From the NCBI GenBank assembly GCA_012845835.1, contig JABAKD010000005.1, forward strand, positions 5,482,155 to 5,546,154: a stretch of DNA of 64,000 nt. The letters are read 5' to 3'. Below, in pieces: positions 55,201-63,900 of the stretch; positions within the stretch are counted from its first letter, which is position 1, and each line of letters opens with the position of its first letter. A program made the position numbers and the translations under genes. This DNA comes from Undaria pinnatifida (Eukaryota > Sar > Phaeophyceae > Laminariales > Alariaceae). Under the pieces are notes generated by a model that was not told the origin of the DNA, did no database searches, and worked only from the letters and a program-made list of their open reading frames with translations.

Positions 55201-56809
55201 CGATAATCATACGAAGCAGGTAGACGTTTTGGGTACGAATTCATTAAAGGTACTCTCTACTGGTAAATATTTTGCCCACACCACTACTGCAACACTGGGA
55301 CTGCACCGGGGGACTTCGCTTGTTGTATTCATATTTTGGTGGAGATCGTTATTTTTGGCCATCGTTCCGACGCATACTTGGTTCAGGTAAAAATTATTCA
55401 GAGCCGATTTCGACTCACAAACTACGAGGACATCGTACAGCCTGTGCGACCGCCACTAATAAAATCCGACAATCTCCATGTATGTGCTGCATGGCACTTT
55501 CGAGAACGACAAGCGGACGGTTCGGAACGAACCACACCCGGGCTGACTTGCATACGTGTTGCCTTATCGAGAGCTTGACTGCTGTTAGTTCGCATCGTTG
55601 AGGATTTCGTGGGGGCTTCAAGATGAACTTCCTTTGAAACGAAGAGTGCATCCGAGGGTGCGGGGCAGCATACGCCAAACATCCATCTATTGTTTCGTGG
55701 CTGAATGGGATGGGGTCGAGGTATGGAAGCTGCTGTCCCCCTCCTATCGGATCGACGAATAGTGCGATATATCCTATTATGACATATGTGCGTGCTGTTA
55801 AGGGGTCCTCTGGTAATAATGCAAGCCTTGGGTGTAGGAAGCCAGAAAACCGACCAAGACACTCTGCCGGGACAGCGCACGCACTCAACGCAACCAGACT
55901 TGCATCGGCTCACAAGTCAAATTAAAAAGTATCGGCTGCCACGAAAAACGAAAAGGGAGAAGAAGTGAAAAGAATACGCATCACCTTCGTCGGACATCGG
56001 TCCAGGCAGGCAAGGGATGTTGTCCACGTCGAAATCATGCCCGCTGCTGTATGACGCGAGCTGTCACGAATCGAAAGAACACACCACCATGCGGAGAGGG
56101 CGTTATTTTGAAAAACAAAGTCCAAACACATCTATTTTTTTGGGTGTGCGCCATGAGATCGGGGTCAATTTCGGTCGTCCGTGGGTTCGTGCATGTGTCC
56201 GCATCGAGGTGACATTTGATGCGCAAGCCGAGACGTGAAATGAAACACGTTGTTTTCGTTCCATGGCGGGTCCCCATGCTCAAAGACGGCAACACCGAAC
56301 GTATGAGTTGTACGGTGTGTGTTGTTTTTCGAGGTCGTAGTTGGTAAGCGGGAGTGAAAAGCGAGCACTTGTCGCGCCTACACGGTCAGCGCCTTCATAC
56401 CACAGCACCAGTGATCGAAACTGATTAGAGTTGCGACGATACCCGCAGAACTGATCGCCAGCGCCGCTGTTTGCAGCGGAGATATCAAACGTATTCGTAT
56501 CGACAACGTATGTGTGGTATGTGTCTTCATGATTACTATAACAGCAACGGCATGGCATCGTTGACGCTGCGCGTTTTGGTCCAACATGATGATCCAAACC
56601 AGCAACAAACAGCAGCGAGAGGTGCTTACCATGGGTACCACTCGGCTCCGCACATACCCAGCGCCTTGGTGCACGTACGTAGCGCCTTCGTACACCGTTT
56701 TTCCGACCTCGTACACAACGACTTGTCGGAGAGCGAAGTTGCTCAGGTTCGAGAGCAAACTGACCGTCGCCGCGGAAAACATCAAGGCGAATCGCCGCAT
56801 GCTTGCCAT
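45864..56809 (-). CDS. Secreted-ectodomain, multi-span membrane protein, 9-exon gene model
   Basis: Exons (5' to 3'): 56809-56630, 56060-55985, 55028-54853, 52417-52321, 52048-51846, 50618-50395, 49684-49564, 47794-47018 and 46244-45864. The coding total of 2,235 bases is exactly 745 codons with the stop, and all eight junction phases agree. Layout: signal peptide (residues 1-25); an ectodomain with scattered Cys and repeated-looking patches (CKGAFPRK and EGAFRPIVG); a Pro-rich linker (about 245-320); then hydrophobic segments near 504-524, 536-568 and 578-608; and a basic then Gly/Lys/Glu-rich C-terminal tail. I do not recognise the family. A cell-surface receptor-like or channel-like membrane protein is a guess from topology. 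It converges on the ankyrin-like membrane gene. Confidence 0.65.
47018..47794 (-). CDS. Exon 8 of membrane gene: membrane-spanning core
   Basis: Acceptor CCCAACTCAGCAG|GAG and donor CAGCAG|GTACGT. 259 codons, phase 0 both sides. After a Ser/Thr/Asp-rich segment come hydrophobic stretches TAVWTGCWVLLCIFGTL, AFLLWKVLAASAWFVILF with VNLAGSVVLALV, and VTWTVVAASVFVLAAIASIW. A possible further short span is GPWMLAAGRGL. The open frame runs on upstream into intron 7 to 48331, but that part has repeat-like composition and lies beyond a clear acceptor. A tandem NAGNAG acceptor (CAGCAG) could add one Gln. Confidence 0.75.
49030..49278 (+). repeat. Dispersed repeat R4, strongly diverged copy
   Basis: Colinear but divergent: ATGAAAATAAAACACCTCAGC, GACGGATATAAATCGATGAC, CAGGGTCAACAAG, GAATATATAACCCG, GCATCTGACAGC. 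An old copy in intron 7 of the membrane gene. Confidence 0.6.
49564..49684 (-). CDS. Exon 7 of membrane gene
   Basis: Acceptor AATTTACCGCAG|G, phase 2, completing an Arg codon begun in exon 6. Donor ACGTCG|GTGAGC, phase 0. Translation YPFDVILVTRHARRMFSAVA, then a Ser/Thr-rich end. 121 bp. Confidence 0.7.
50395..50618 (-). CDS. Exon 6 of membrane gene: Pro/Ala-rich linker
   Basis: Acceptor TGTGTGTACTCCGCAG|GCT and donor GGACAAAG|GTGAGC. Enters phase 0, leaves phase 2. A near-duplicate pair inside, LVPLAEPGPLVVW and PVPRAEPEAMVLW, shows an internal repeat of about 24 residues. Confidence 0.7.
50715..50800. repeat. Two-copy 40-bp tandem repeat
   Basis: AGCAGATGTTCCGTGGCTGC and GGCAGATGCTCCGCGGCTGC, each followed by TACTGxCGCGGAAATCG. 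In intron 5 of the membrane gene. Confidence 0.75.
51165..51330. repeat. Purine-rich A/G tract
   Basis: About 150 bases dominated by GAAAAAGAAG-type sequence, few pyrimidines. Simple sequence in an intron of the minus-strand gene. Confidence 0.75.
51697..51723 (+). repeat. Short interstitial telomere-like repeat
   Basis: ATAGGGTTAGGGCTAGGGTTTAG contains four near-units of TTAGGG/TTTAGGG type. Too short to be a telomere. Confidence 0.55.
51846..52048 (-). CDS. Exon 5 of membrane gene: ectodomain
   Basis: Acceptor GTATATATTCAG|AC, phase 1, and donor GACCAG|GTGAAC, phase 0. Translation includes DDSLFTEMCRLEAKDAPPW, STCWLTNITALPKEGAF and VGQHVERYAGG. Two Cys and an N-glycosylation motif (NIT) fit an extracellular location. 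It resembles part of exon 3 (GCKGAFPRK). Confidence 0.75.
52321..52417 (-). CDS. Exon 4 of membrane gene
   Basis: Acceptor ATACTACCCTGCAG|GGC, phase 0, and donor CTTACCG|GTACAA, phase 1. GKALFDHPGDVDPSIQGEF continues smoothly from exon 3. The open frame extends upstream through a Ser run, but that is a (GTC)n tract in the intron and the phase-0 acceptor is the one that fits exon 3. Confidence 0.7.
52826..52931 (+). CDS. Possible isolated exon, plus strand
   Basis: Acceptor TTGTGTTACAGCAG|GAC and donor GCAGACC|GTACGT bound 106 bp reading DIRMFGNPAAKVFMMEPIT. Codon pattern looks protein-like, but no partner exon of matching phase was found and it lies inside an intron of the minus-strand gene. 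A further open stretch at about 53046-53129, KMTLAAKVASQDN to LLEKAGA and stop, recalls an ankyrin end but does not match in phase. Confidence 0.2.
54083..54296 (+). repeat. Dispersed repeat R4, 3'-truncated
   Basis: AAATGAAAATACACTCCGGCTG to GCGCGGAAACTATAAAACCC. Lost after that point. High identity to 37725. Lies in intron 3 of the membrane gene. Confidence 0.85.
54853..55028 (-). CDS. Exon 3 of membrane gene: ectodomain
   Basis: Acceptor TTGGCCCTTGTTAG|AA, phase 1, and donor GGAAAG|GTCAGT, phase 0. EDDGVENGEEVDIIPSNDPC, then a patch with GTPATLGEGCKGAFPRK. Joins exon 2 to give a run of acidic residues. Alternative acceptors upstream (55084, 55117) are out of phase with exon 2. Confidence 0.7.
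55985..56060 (-). CDS. Exon 2 of membrane gene
   Basis: Acceptor CGATTCGTGACAG|CTC, phase 0, and donor GACGAAG|GTGATG, phase 1. 25 codons: LASYSSGHDFDVDNIPCLPG, then PMSDE. Follows the signal-peptide exon in frame. Confidence 0.65.
56630..56809 (-). CDS. Exon 1 of membrane gene: signal peptide
   Basis: ATG at 56809-56807, donor CCCATG|GTAAGC, phase 0. MASMRRFALMFSAATVSLLS is a typical signal peptide: two Arg, a hydrophobic core and a small-residue end. Then VVYEVGKTVYEGATYVHQG. A second in-frame ATG three codons on could also serve. The frame remains open upstream without another ATG of the same context. Confidence 0.7.
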
Positions 56810-57676
56810 CGCGAAGAGTCTCACACGTGCACAGATGCAATCTCGACTACTGTACTCGTAGACGCCTCAAATACGAATCTCCCTGGCACAGTGGCACAGA
56901 GTGGTTTGTCCTTCTGAGGTCGCCCAATCGGGCCTCCTTGTTGAATCGGTCGCTCCAAGCAGATCCGATGTCTTGTGATCAGCCGGATGACAGAAAGCCA
57001 AAAATCCCGAACGACATGATTTTTCCTGATTTTATGCGTCCCCGGATTGAAATATCACAAACGCCTGACCATTGCCACTAGAACCCCAGCCAAAGGTTTC
57101 GAACTTTTTCAATGAGGGATCATGCTTTGTACCTGGCGCCGAGCAGCGTGGTCTAGACGGGGTTGCAACCTCGAGGCAGGCAACAATACTGCTCGCTGCA
57201 ATCAACTTGGTATACCTAGCGTTTGCTGGGGAGGTCGCTGTCTGCGCGGTTGCACTCTGCTTGTTGGCTGACCTGTAACGTCGCGTTGGGCTGTGATTGA
57301 TTTCATCCTTTCATCCAGCATCCGTCATAAAACTATATACCTAGACCTCGCCCCCCTCGGACGTCTCGCTCGGCATATCCTCCCCCCTCTCAGCCCTTCT
57401 CAGCCCGTAATTGCCGAAAAGAAAATTAGTTGCTGGGGAAAAGAACCGTCCCGAAGTTCCTTGCCTTCCTTGCTTTCCCTAGTCTCATTCTTAGCTCTCA
57501 TTCTCTCATCTTTGCTTCTACTGCTTGCTCTCTGATATTTTTATTTTGCTTTTTCAGCAACTTCTTTTTTGTACTTTTACTTTTGAAGTTGGCCAATTGC
57601 TGGCTGTTGGGAGGGAGTTGCCGTTGACGGCTGCAAACAATTTGAATTTGAAATTTGCCGGATCGGCAATAACAAT

Positions 57677-58072
57677 TTGAAGTTGAAATTTGCGAAGCGG
57701 ACCAAGGCTAGTGCGGGAGGAGGCTCCGCCAACAGCAGTGGGGGTGGTGGAGGTTCAGGATCAGGCGTGTGGAAGCTGGTCGGGCAAGAACGGGACTCAG
57801 CTTCTTCTGGCAACCCTGACCGGCCGTGCCCGAGCAAGGGTTGTGACGGCTTCTTCATCGCACGAAATAGGAAAAACAGGAGTTCCCAGGACGCTGTCTG
57901 CGACACCTGCAGGAGTGACGAGCCTTCCACGTGCCAAGCTTTTCATGTAACCTTAACAAGAAGCACTGGGGAAGCGGCGACAACCCTCGTGTGGGTGACT
58001 GGTGTGACGCGGACACCTGTGATTCACCTTCGATCGGCGTCCCTAACGAAGGAGCTGAGAGCTTGACGAAAC
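57677..58072 (+). CDS. Cys-rich exon with apparent frameshift
   Basis: Begins in a Lys-rich then Gly/Ser-rich stretch (SANSSGGGGGSGSG), then PCPSKGCDGFFIARNRKN and AVCDTCRSDEPSTCQAF. After about 57945 the protein-like frame becomes the next one: FSCNLNKKHWGSGDNPR to DADTCDSPSIG and ESLTK. Donor C|GTGAGT at 58073. The upstream border is uncertain. Confidence 0.4.
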
Positions 58073-60225
58073 GTGAGTTGCATTTCTTCGTGTTGTTGGA
58101 ATTTGATGTTTGCTGTCAGCTACTATACTACTGATGATGTTGAGAGTTGTGTGCTGCAAGTTGTGCGCAATAGACTACCAGTATGTGGTTTTGGGTGTTG
58201 GTGAACTCAAGCGAATCCTGTTTCCAATAATGATGCACATTGAAATTTACATTGATTGTTTGACCTTGTGTGCCTGTCTGCAACGTCTGCTGTAGCATGT
58301 GTGTGCTACACCAGCGTGGTCGAACTACCACACGGTGTGGAAGCTGTGCTTGGGGACGCGTAACCTGAACAAACTCAAGTTCGCCTTGGTGGTCACGGAG
58401 GGCAGTCCCGTCGTCGGGGTAAGCATGTTGTACTAGTTGTCTACGCAGTTGTGTGCTGTGATTTCTTTTTCATGCATACAAACACACTTTTGCATGCACG
58501 AGTACGTGTACGGGGCAGTCATGTCATCGAGGTATAAGCGGGAATTGTACAAGTACTCAGGTCTACGAGTAGACCTATGCAGTGACGCTGTGTGATGCGA
58601 TTTCTTTTTCATACGTACAGCCAAACACACTTCATGTATGTACGACTACGAGTACGGGGCAGTCCCGTCATCGGGGTAAGCGGGGGTTGGACAAGTGGTC
58701 CATGCAGTGACGCTTTGTGCTGTGATATAAACAACGTTTTGGATGTAAGACTACGACTACGTGGTATCTATACATGTAAGACGCAATGAAAACGGGCAAG
58801 TCTCATCACGGGGGTCAGCCAGGGTTGTAAAAATGGTCCATGCAGTGATAAATAACACAGCAGCATGATACCTCAGCACCAGTCGCAGTACACACTGGAG
58901 GTTGATATATAGCAGTAAACAGAAGCTGAAGTTAACCTGGGTGATGCTGGAGAGCAGTCCCGTGATTGGGGTTAGCGAGTTGTTCATGTAGTGACGCGGT
59001 GTACTACTACTGTTACTCATTTTTCATACAACCACATGAACTCTTTGTATTAACGAGTACAAGTAGGGTGCGCAACCTCTTCAGGAATCGCAGTACACGT
59101 CGGTCGTAATAGTGTTGATAGCAGCAGTAATAGAGTAGTACCGAACAATATATACAGCAGGTACTGTCTCTTACCCTTCGTTGTCGGTCGCTATACTCTA
59201 ATCCTTCAAGTGCATCCTGGCTCCTCGAGGGCATTCTGAGATGTTCCCTCATCGTTGACACTGGAGAGTGCGGTTACGCGCATAGCCCACCTCGGTGTGT
59301 CTCCACACCTCCTGATGCCGAAGAGAACGCCGGTAGGCCTTATATAGCAGTATACCGGGGCTTACGCTTACCAGTTGCGACTGTGAATCCCGTTCGTTCC
59401 TGTCCCAGTGGTGGTTTCATAGGTGTTAGCAACGTTGTGGTACCAGGCAGGGCTTTGCCCATAAACGACCGCCTTCATTACAACAGCAGTGTTAAATTGT
59501 ACGACTTCCTTTCAAACTTGGAAATCGACGACAGCTACGTGGCCTTACTATTTTGAACATTCACTGAACGCAAGGTATTCCCATCCGTTGTTGTCGTTTG
59601 CAGAAGCCCTGCGAAGCAGCCGCAGAGGGCCGCCAAGTCGGCGAGGACATAAACACGAAGTTCACCGGCGACATCAAGGTCGGTGACCTCCTGAAGAAGG
59701 CAGGCGACCACTTGCTCGATATACATCCCGCATTCCATTCCCACGGTGCCACGAGGGCGTTCGACATCGAGGTACGTTCTACTCTTCTTATCTTGCGTCC
59801 TATGTGTCACGAGTCGAAACATCCATGTCTCTTGCTCAAGACTAGGGGATGGCGTGCGGATATAGTCTATGAAGTGCGGCTCTTTTTCCGAGTACCAAGA
59901 GCAAGTACAACAATACCACAACAATTACTAACAACGAAAGGAGCTCCAATAATTTGGATGGTTACGACGTCTGCTGGAGAGAAGTACCAATACTTTTTTA
60001 CACATACTTATCGACGTCCTCCCGCCATGCTTCAACGTTTGTGGACAGATCCACAAGATCATCGACAAAAAACAAGAGTGCAAGGTGCTGGGTACCTCCG
60101 CTGAGGAGGAAGAGTCCAAGCAAGCCTGCATCACTCCTTCGGAAGCAATGTTGACAGCACGTTCTTTATTGAACGTTGAGTTGTGGTTTATTATACCAGC
60201 ATCGTTTTTTAAGAACTATGCCTAA
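57677..60225 (+). CDS. Cys-rich (putative zinc-binding) protein, partial gene model
   Basis: Proposed parts: a Cys-rich exon ending at a strong donor (ACGAAAC|GTGAGT, exon end 58072), exons 58315-58418 and 59604-59771, and a last exon 60049-60225 with stop. From 58072 on all phases agree (1 into 58315, then 0 and 0). The first exon has CPSKGCDGFF and AVCDTC (CxxxxC and CxxC, possible zinc ligands) in one frame, then FSCNLNKKHW and DWCDADTCD in the next frame, so a frameshift lies at about 57905-57950. It may be a real mutation, an assembly error or an unseen tiny intron. The 5' start is not fixed. Family unknown. Confidence 0.45.
58315..58418 (+). CDS. Internal exon of Cys-rich gene
   Basis: Acceptor GTGTGCTACACCAG|CG, phase 1, and donor GTCGGG|GTAAGC, phase 0. 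WSNYHTVWKLCLGTRNLNK, then FALVVTEGSPVVG. An acceptor 19 bases upstream (58296) is also possible but has the wrong phase for the strong donor at 58072. Confidence 0.5.
58430..59020 (+). repeat. Tandem partial copies of exon end plus splice donor
   Basis: The junction GGCAGTCCCGTCGTCGGGGT recurs as GGGGCAGTCATGTCATCGAG (58514), GGGGCAGTCCCGTCATCGGG (58657), GGGCAAGTCTCATCACGGGG (58793) and AGAGCAGTCCCGTGATTGGG (58951). Each is followed by a GTAAGC- or GTTAGC-like sequence, and then by GTGACGCTGTGT or similar and TTTCTTTTTCAT. Unit length is about 140-160 bp. These are intron-borne copies of the 3' end of the exon above. Confidence 0.65.
59604..59771 (+). CDS. Internal exon of Cys-rich gene
   Basis: Acceptor GTTGTCGTTTGCAG|AAG and donor ATCGAG|GTACGT. 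56 codons, phase 0 both sides: KPCEAAAEGRQVGEDI, DIKVGDLLKKAGDHLLDI, FHSHGATRAFDIE. Good splice sites and protein-like composition. Confidence 0.65.
60049..60225 (+). CDS. Last exon of Cys-rich gene
   Basis: Acceptor ACGTTTGTGGACAG|ATC, phase 0, to a TAA. IHKIIDKKQECKVLGTSA, then EEEESKQACITPSEAML and a hydrophobic end, LWFIIPASFF. An earlier end by another donor cannot be excluded. Confidence 0.5.
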   Translation: MHKIIDKKQECKVLGTSAEEEESKQACITPSEAMLTARSLLNVELWFIIPASFFKNYA

Positions 60226-60741
60226 ATTTAAATGCGTGCTCTTCGTCTTTCAGGAATACAAATGTACTTCACATGTTTGCGGTGTGTGCGTTCAAGTTTC
60301 TGCTTCCAGCATGTTTTTTTTGGCACTGCGCTCCTTTACATCTTAAGTTGTAGTTTTCCTGTCTCTATCATCGACAAGCGCGTGCCTGGTGTTTATGCAC
60401 TGCGATAATTTATTATTGATGATCGACTTAGAGAGAGCTATTAATGAGTTTACAGGTGCTACCTGAGAGGTGGAAGGATATGCCAAGCAAGTCCTCCGAC
60501 GTGTCCATCATGGACTGGGCGAATGGATAATAATAACAAACTCATAATCATAATCGTCTCTATCCTGTACCGTTGAACTATATATTGACCTCTTGGCATT
60601 TTCAAGTCGCCAGTTGCGCCAATATTTGTGCTTCTCTTCCGCCTTCCTACTGAATGTCCATTCCTCCTTCCGCAAGCGTAGCGGGCGGCGCCCAGCCGCC
60701 CGCGAGCGAAGCCCTTGTATTATATAGACTTTAGACTATAT
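60226..60741. other. Intergenic, with a GC-rich hairpin
   Basis: AT-rich, no gene. At 60680-60703 GCGGGCGGCGCCCAGCCGCC and CGC can pair as GCGGGCGGC with GCCGCCCGC, flanked by GCAAGCGTAGC and GCGAGCGAAGC. Confidence 0.5.
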
Positions 60742-61074
60742 CTTCCATGAGGACACACAACCCGTAATACGCGCGATCGGAGTATCACGCACAGCTTGCA
60801 AAATAATTATGAGTTTCGACAAAACCTTGATCTCAACAGCTGGAGTGTATTTTTACTTTTTTAATGTAGTCTAGGTCGGCGACTCCCCTTGAATCTACAG
60901 TGTAGCTTGTACCAGGGTCAACAGGGCGATGTTAGTCAGTCTGCGCGCGGAAACCATAAAAAAACCGTTTTTTGAGGGGGGCAAAATCTGACAGCTGTGG
61001 AAGGAAATGCGTCAGTTTACCAAAGTGCATGCTGTAAATCGTACAGTCAGTGAGGAGAGGGCGGAGTGTTCGAA
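60742..61074. repeat. Rearranged R4 copy, two opposed halves
   Basis: The first half (GAGGACACACAACCCGTAAT to GCTGGAGTGTATTTTTAC) is reversed R4. The second (GGTCGGCGACTCCCCTTGAA to GTCAGTGAGGAGAGGGCGGAG) is forward R4, joined near 60865. Unlike the palindrome at 36734, the halves are different parts of the repeat, so it is an inversion or partial deletion of a palindrome. Confidence 0.75.
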
Positions 61075-61943
61075 GGGGTGGGGGTGGGTGGGAATGTGTC
61101 ATCGTTATTCCATCATCCAGCATCGAGCACGCCAAGCAGCACAGCCAGTCAGTGCATTTGGTACGTAGGTATAGCGTGTGCAAGCTTCAAGAAGCCGCTG
61201 CATGTCCCATGGCGATCCCGACTGCGACCATGTTCAAAACTTCGTTGTTGCTTTTTTGCAGATAGCCAAGGCATGTCCGTGGCTGCACGCAACGAGGGCG
61301 AGACAGACTATAAATTCGTGAGATAGATGGAGTCGAGGTCGAGAGTCGAGAGTTGAGATGGTCTTCTTCTCGGGTTTGTTAGAGAAAAAAGCCTGCGGTA
61401 TTTTTTTACCCATCAACCAATGGTCGGGGCAGACTCACCCACCACCCGGGACAATGGTCATGCGCAGATATTTCTGCAGTCGAAACAGGATTCAGATATA
61501 CTAAAACGTAATCGTGCTGTGTGTGTTCAACACTCACTCACCTGAGACGTGCCAACAAACTTGCACCTTTTTATATTATTATTCAATTTGATGCTAGGGT
61601 ATCTAATAATAATGCCGATGCAACCGCGCACTGTGCTGCCACAGTTTGAGTAGTAGTACGGTGGTGCAGTATGGAAGTATCCTGCCCGTCACGCTTGAGC
61701 TTGTGCCTTACTGGACCCTTGTTTGTGCGTATGGTGCTGGATACGCGAGGAGCGAGGTAACTATGTATTACCCTGGTGTACGTAAGGAGCGTCGATTGAT
61801 GCACTCAAGTTCCTACAGCTAGTTGTAATAATGATGGTATCATCACGATCGCGAGGTCTGAGCACGTCGTCTGTCGATGTAGCGCTTACTATTAATGGAT
61901 AACTTAGTTTCGTCTGGACGCAGCGTCTGGTCCCGCTCGTGAT

Positions 61944-62570
61944 TTGCAGAAGGTAATTTTGCGGTCAGTACCGGCAAGCAGCCAGTTCCCGAATATACTA
62001 ATGTATTATAGCGCCCAAACTCAATGTATGTACTGTATACATTGTGTCGTATCGGACTCGGTTCCGCACCGTCTGTATGTGCGGTACGTGCTGTATGAGG
62101 TCAAGAGCGGACCCGCCCAGGAATTCAATATATTCAACCAACACCTGCTCGGACCATCAAGGGAACAACCTTTTCATATTCCTTCTGGGCCAGCAATCAC
62201 AGATCTGATTGTGAAGGAGTCGTGGTGCCGGATGTTGGGAGGGAAGGGACGCAGGGGTATCAGCTTCGCTTGGAGACAGCACCGGTTCTTCTTTGATGGT
62301 TTCTTATTATTGGCGTTGAGCTATGAAAAGCTCGAAGGAGACAGGAAAGGGGAAGGAGTGAGAGCATGGGGGTGGGGTGAGGCTCACAGAGTTCGCTTCA
62401 CCCTCCAGCATTGCTGCTGTGCTCTCTTCTGGACCTTTACCTATGGAACGTACAAGGAACGTTCTCCTAGGTGTGCTATATTCCCAAGAGCGCTTAACGC
62501 GCTTACTTCTACCTATCTTGTCCAGAGGAGGACGCTCCATTACCGAGAACGTTCTTGTGGTATAAGCTAG
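61944..62570 (+). other. Long open frame of unknown status
   Basis: 208 codons without a stop (VRYVLYEVKSGPAQEFN, VKESWCRMLGGKGRRG and others), starting at an ATG-less region or an ATG near 61944. No recognisable domain, and another protein-like frame (RSKGIFLWPIDRYSADYL) follows at 62598-62842 in a different phase. Could be a decayed gene or captured element fragment. Not assigned. Confidence 0.15.
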
Positions 62571-62984
62571 CTATTCTCTACGGGTTATCCGCTTCACTAA
62601 GAATATTCCGTTCTAAGGGAATCTTCTTGTGGCCAATAGACCGTTACTCTGCGGACTATCTTACCGAATCTATTGCCCGCTATACCGACACTCTATTACA
62701 TGATCATAAACCAACCCTAGCATCGCTTCTTGCTGCTCTCAACAAAACCGCCGATAACCCTCGCGAGAAACCTGCACAGCTCAGAATTTATCTATTCACA
62801 GTTCGATCCTGTCTCTTTCTGCGACTCTCGCTGTGTCCCTGATATATTTGCAATGCTGCTGCTGTTTCGCGGCCACCGGACGTTCCCAAAACATATTCTT
62901 AAAGGTATAACGCAACAAAGAGGAACATAAAAGGAAAATAACATGATGAGTCATTTTTGAACCCCGCTGCATATTCGGCTAGAC

Positions 62985-63245
62985 TACGAGCTGGGTCAGC
63001 CAAGACCCTGCCAAACGGGAGAGGTCGACCACGCACCGCCCAATTTTACGTAGTTGGACTACTAGAAACTTTGACACGGCGTTGTTCATGCACCAACCGA
63101 GACGTGTCTTGCCGGGCTTTCTTTTATTTATTTTTCGGTTTTTGAGAGGCATATGACCGCAAATGCAACCCCCAAAAAAAAATAGAAACGCACCTAAACC
63201 TCGTCTGGGATTTGTTTTTCCGAAAGCCAGGCAAGATTTAGTTTC
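62985..63245 (+). repeat. Diverged direct repeat R8, copy 1
   Basis: GCTGGGTCAGCCAAGACCCTGCCAAA, CCCAATTTTACGTAGTTGGA and GCCGGGCTTTCTTTT match, in order, the second copy at 63660-63900. Followed by a poly-A run (CCCCCAAAAAAAAA). Confidence 0.6.
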
Positions 63246-63659
63246 GCATAGGCGTCACGAATACGGTGTTGAAATTCTGGATCGAAACACGCAAAATCGA
63301 GCGGGGCATTTTAGGAAGCATCGTTTTCTTGTCACGCTTGTATTACAATTGTTACACTTGTTTTAAGCACAGGAAAGGAAATCGTTGTGGCCATATTTCG
63401 TGACGGTCGACGAATTGGGCAATAAAACTGATGTAGATCCCTGTGTCCTCAGTGATGCCTCCACAAACTTGTCACCTCAATCGAGAGGTTTTATTCCGGA
63501 ATTAGTCAAAACAAGTTGGTGTTTTTGAGTTTTCGCCGATATCTCGTCGAGTTCGCGTCGAATTCTAAATGCGTCATAATTTTATATAAACCTTTTTTTC
63601 ACGTGCACTGTGATGTGTGTCAGGGTCACTGATTCCAAATTTCTGGCCGTAACTCGTAC

Positions 63660-63900
63660 AGGCTGGGCCAGCCAAGTAACTGCCAAAGACGTAGATTGGC
63701 CATGCCTACCTCAATTTACGTATTTAGGTGTGATTTTTGGACACGATAATGTTGATCATGGGCCAACCGACAAAAGGAAAGCCGGGCTTTTTCTTTTTCT
63801 ATTTTTGTCTGCGAGATATGGCCGATGTTACAATCCCAAAAAAATACAAAAACGCCAATAACTTGCGAAAGAAAAAAAAAAAAGCCCGGCTTCCGTTTGT
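63660..63900 (+). repeat. Diverged direct repeat R8, copy 2
   Basis: GCTGGGCCAGCCAAGTAACTGCCAAA, CTCAATTTACGTATTTAGG, AAGCCGGGCTTTTTC, then ATCCCAAAAAAATAC. The GCCGGGCTTT at 63780 can also pair with AAAGCCCGGC at 63878, forming a hairpin with a 90-base loop. Confidence 0.6.

Noticed and set aside
56280-56917. Plus- and minus-strand alternative frames over exon 1 of the membrane gene
   Set aside because: They are shadows of the signal-peptide exon, or intron read-through without signal or domain features.
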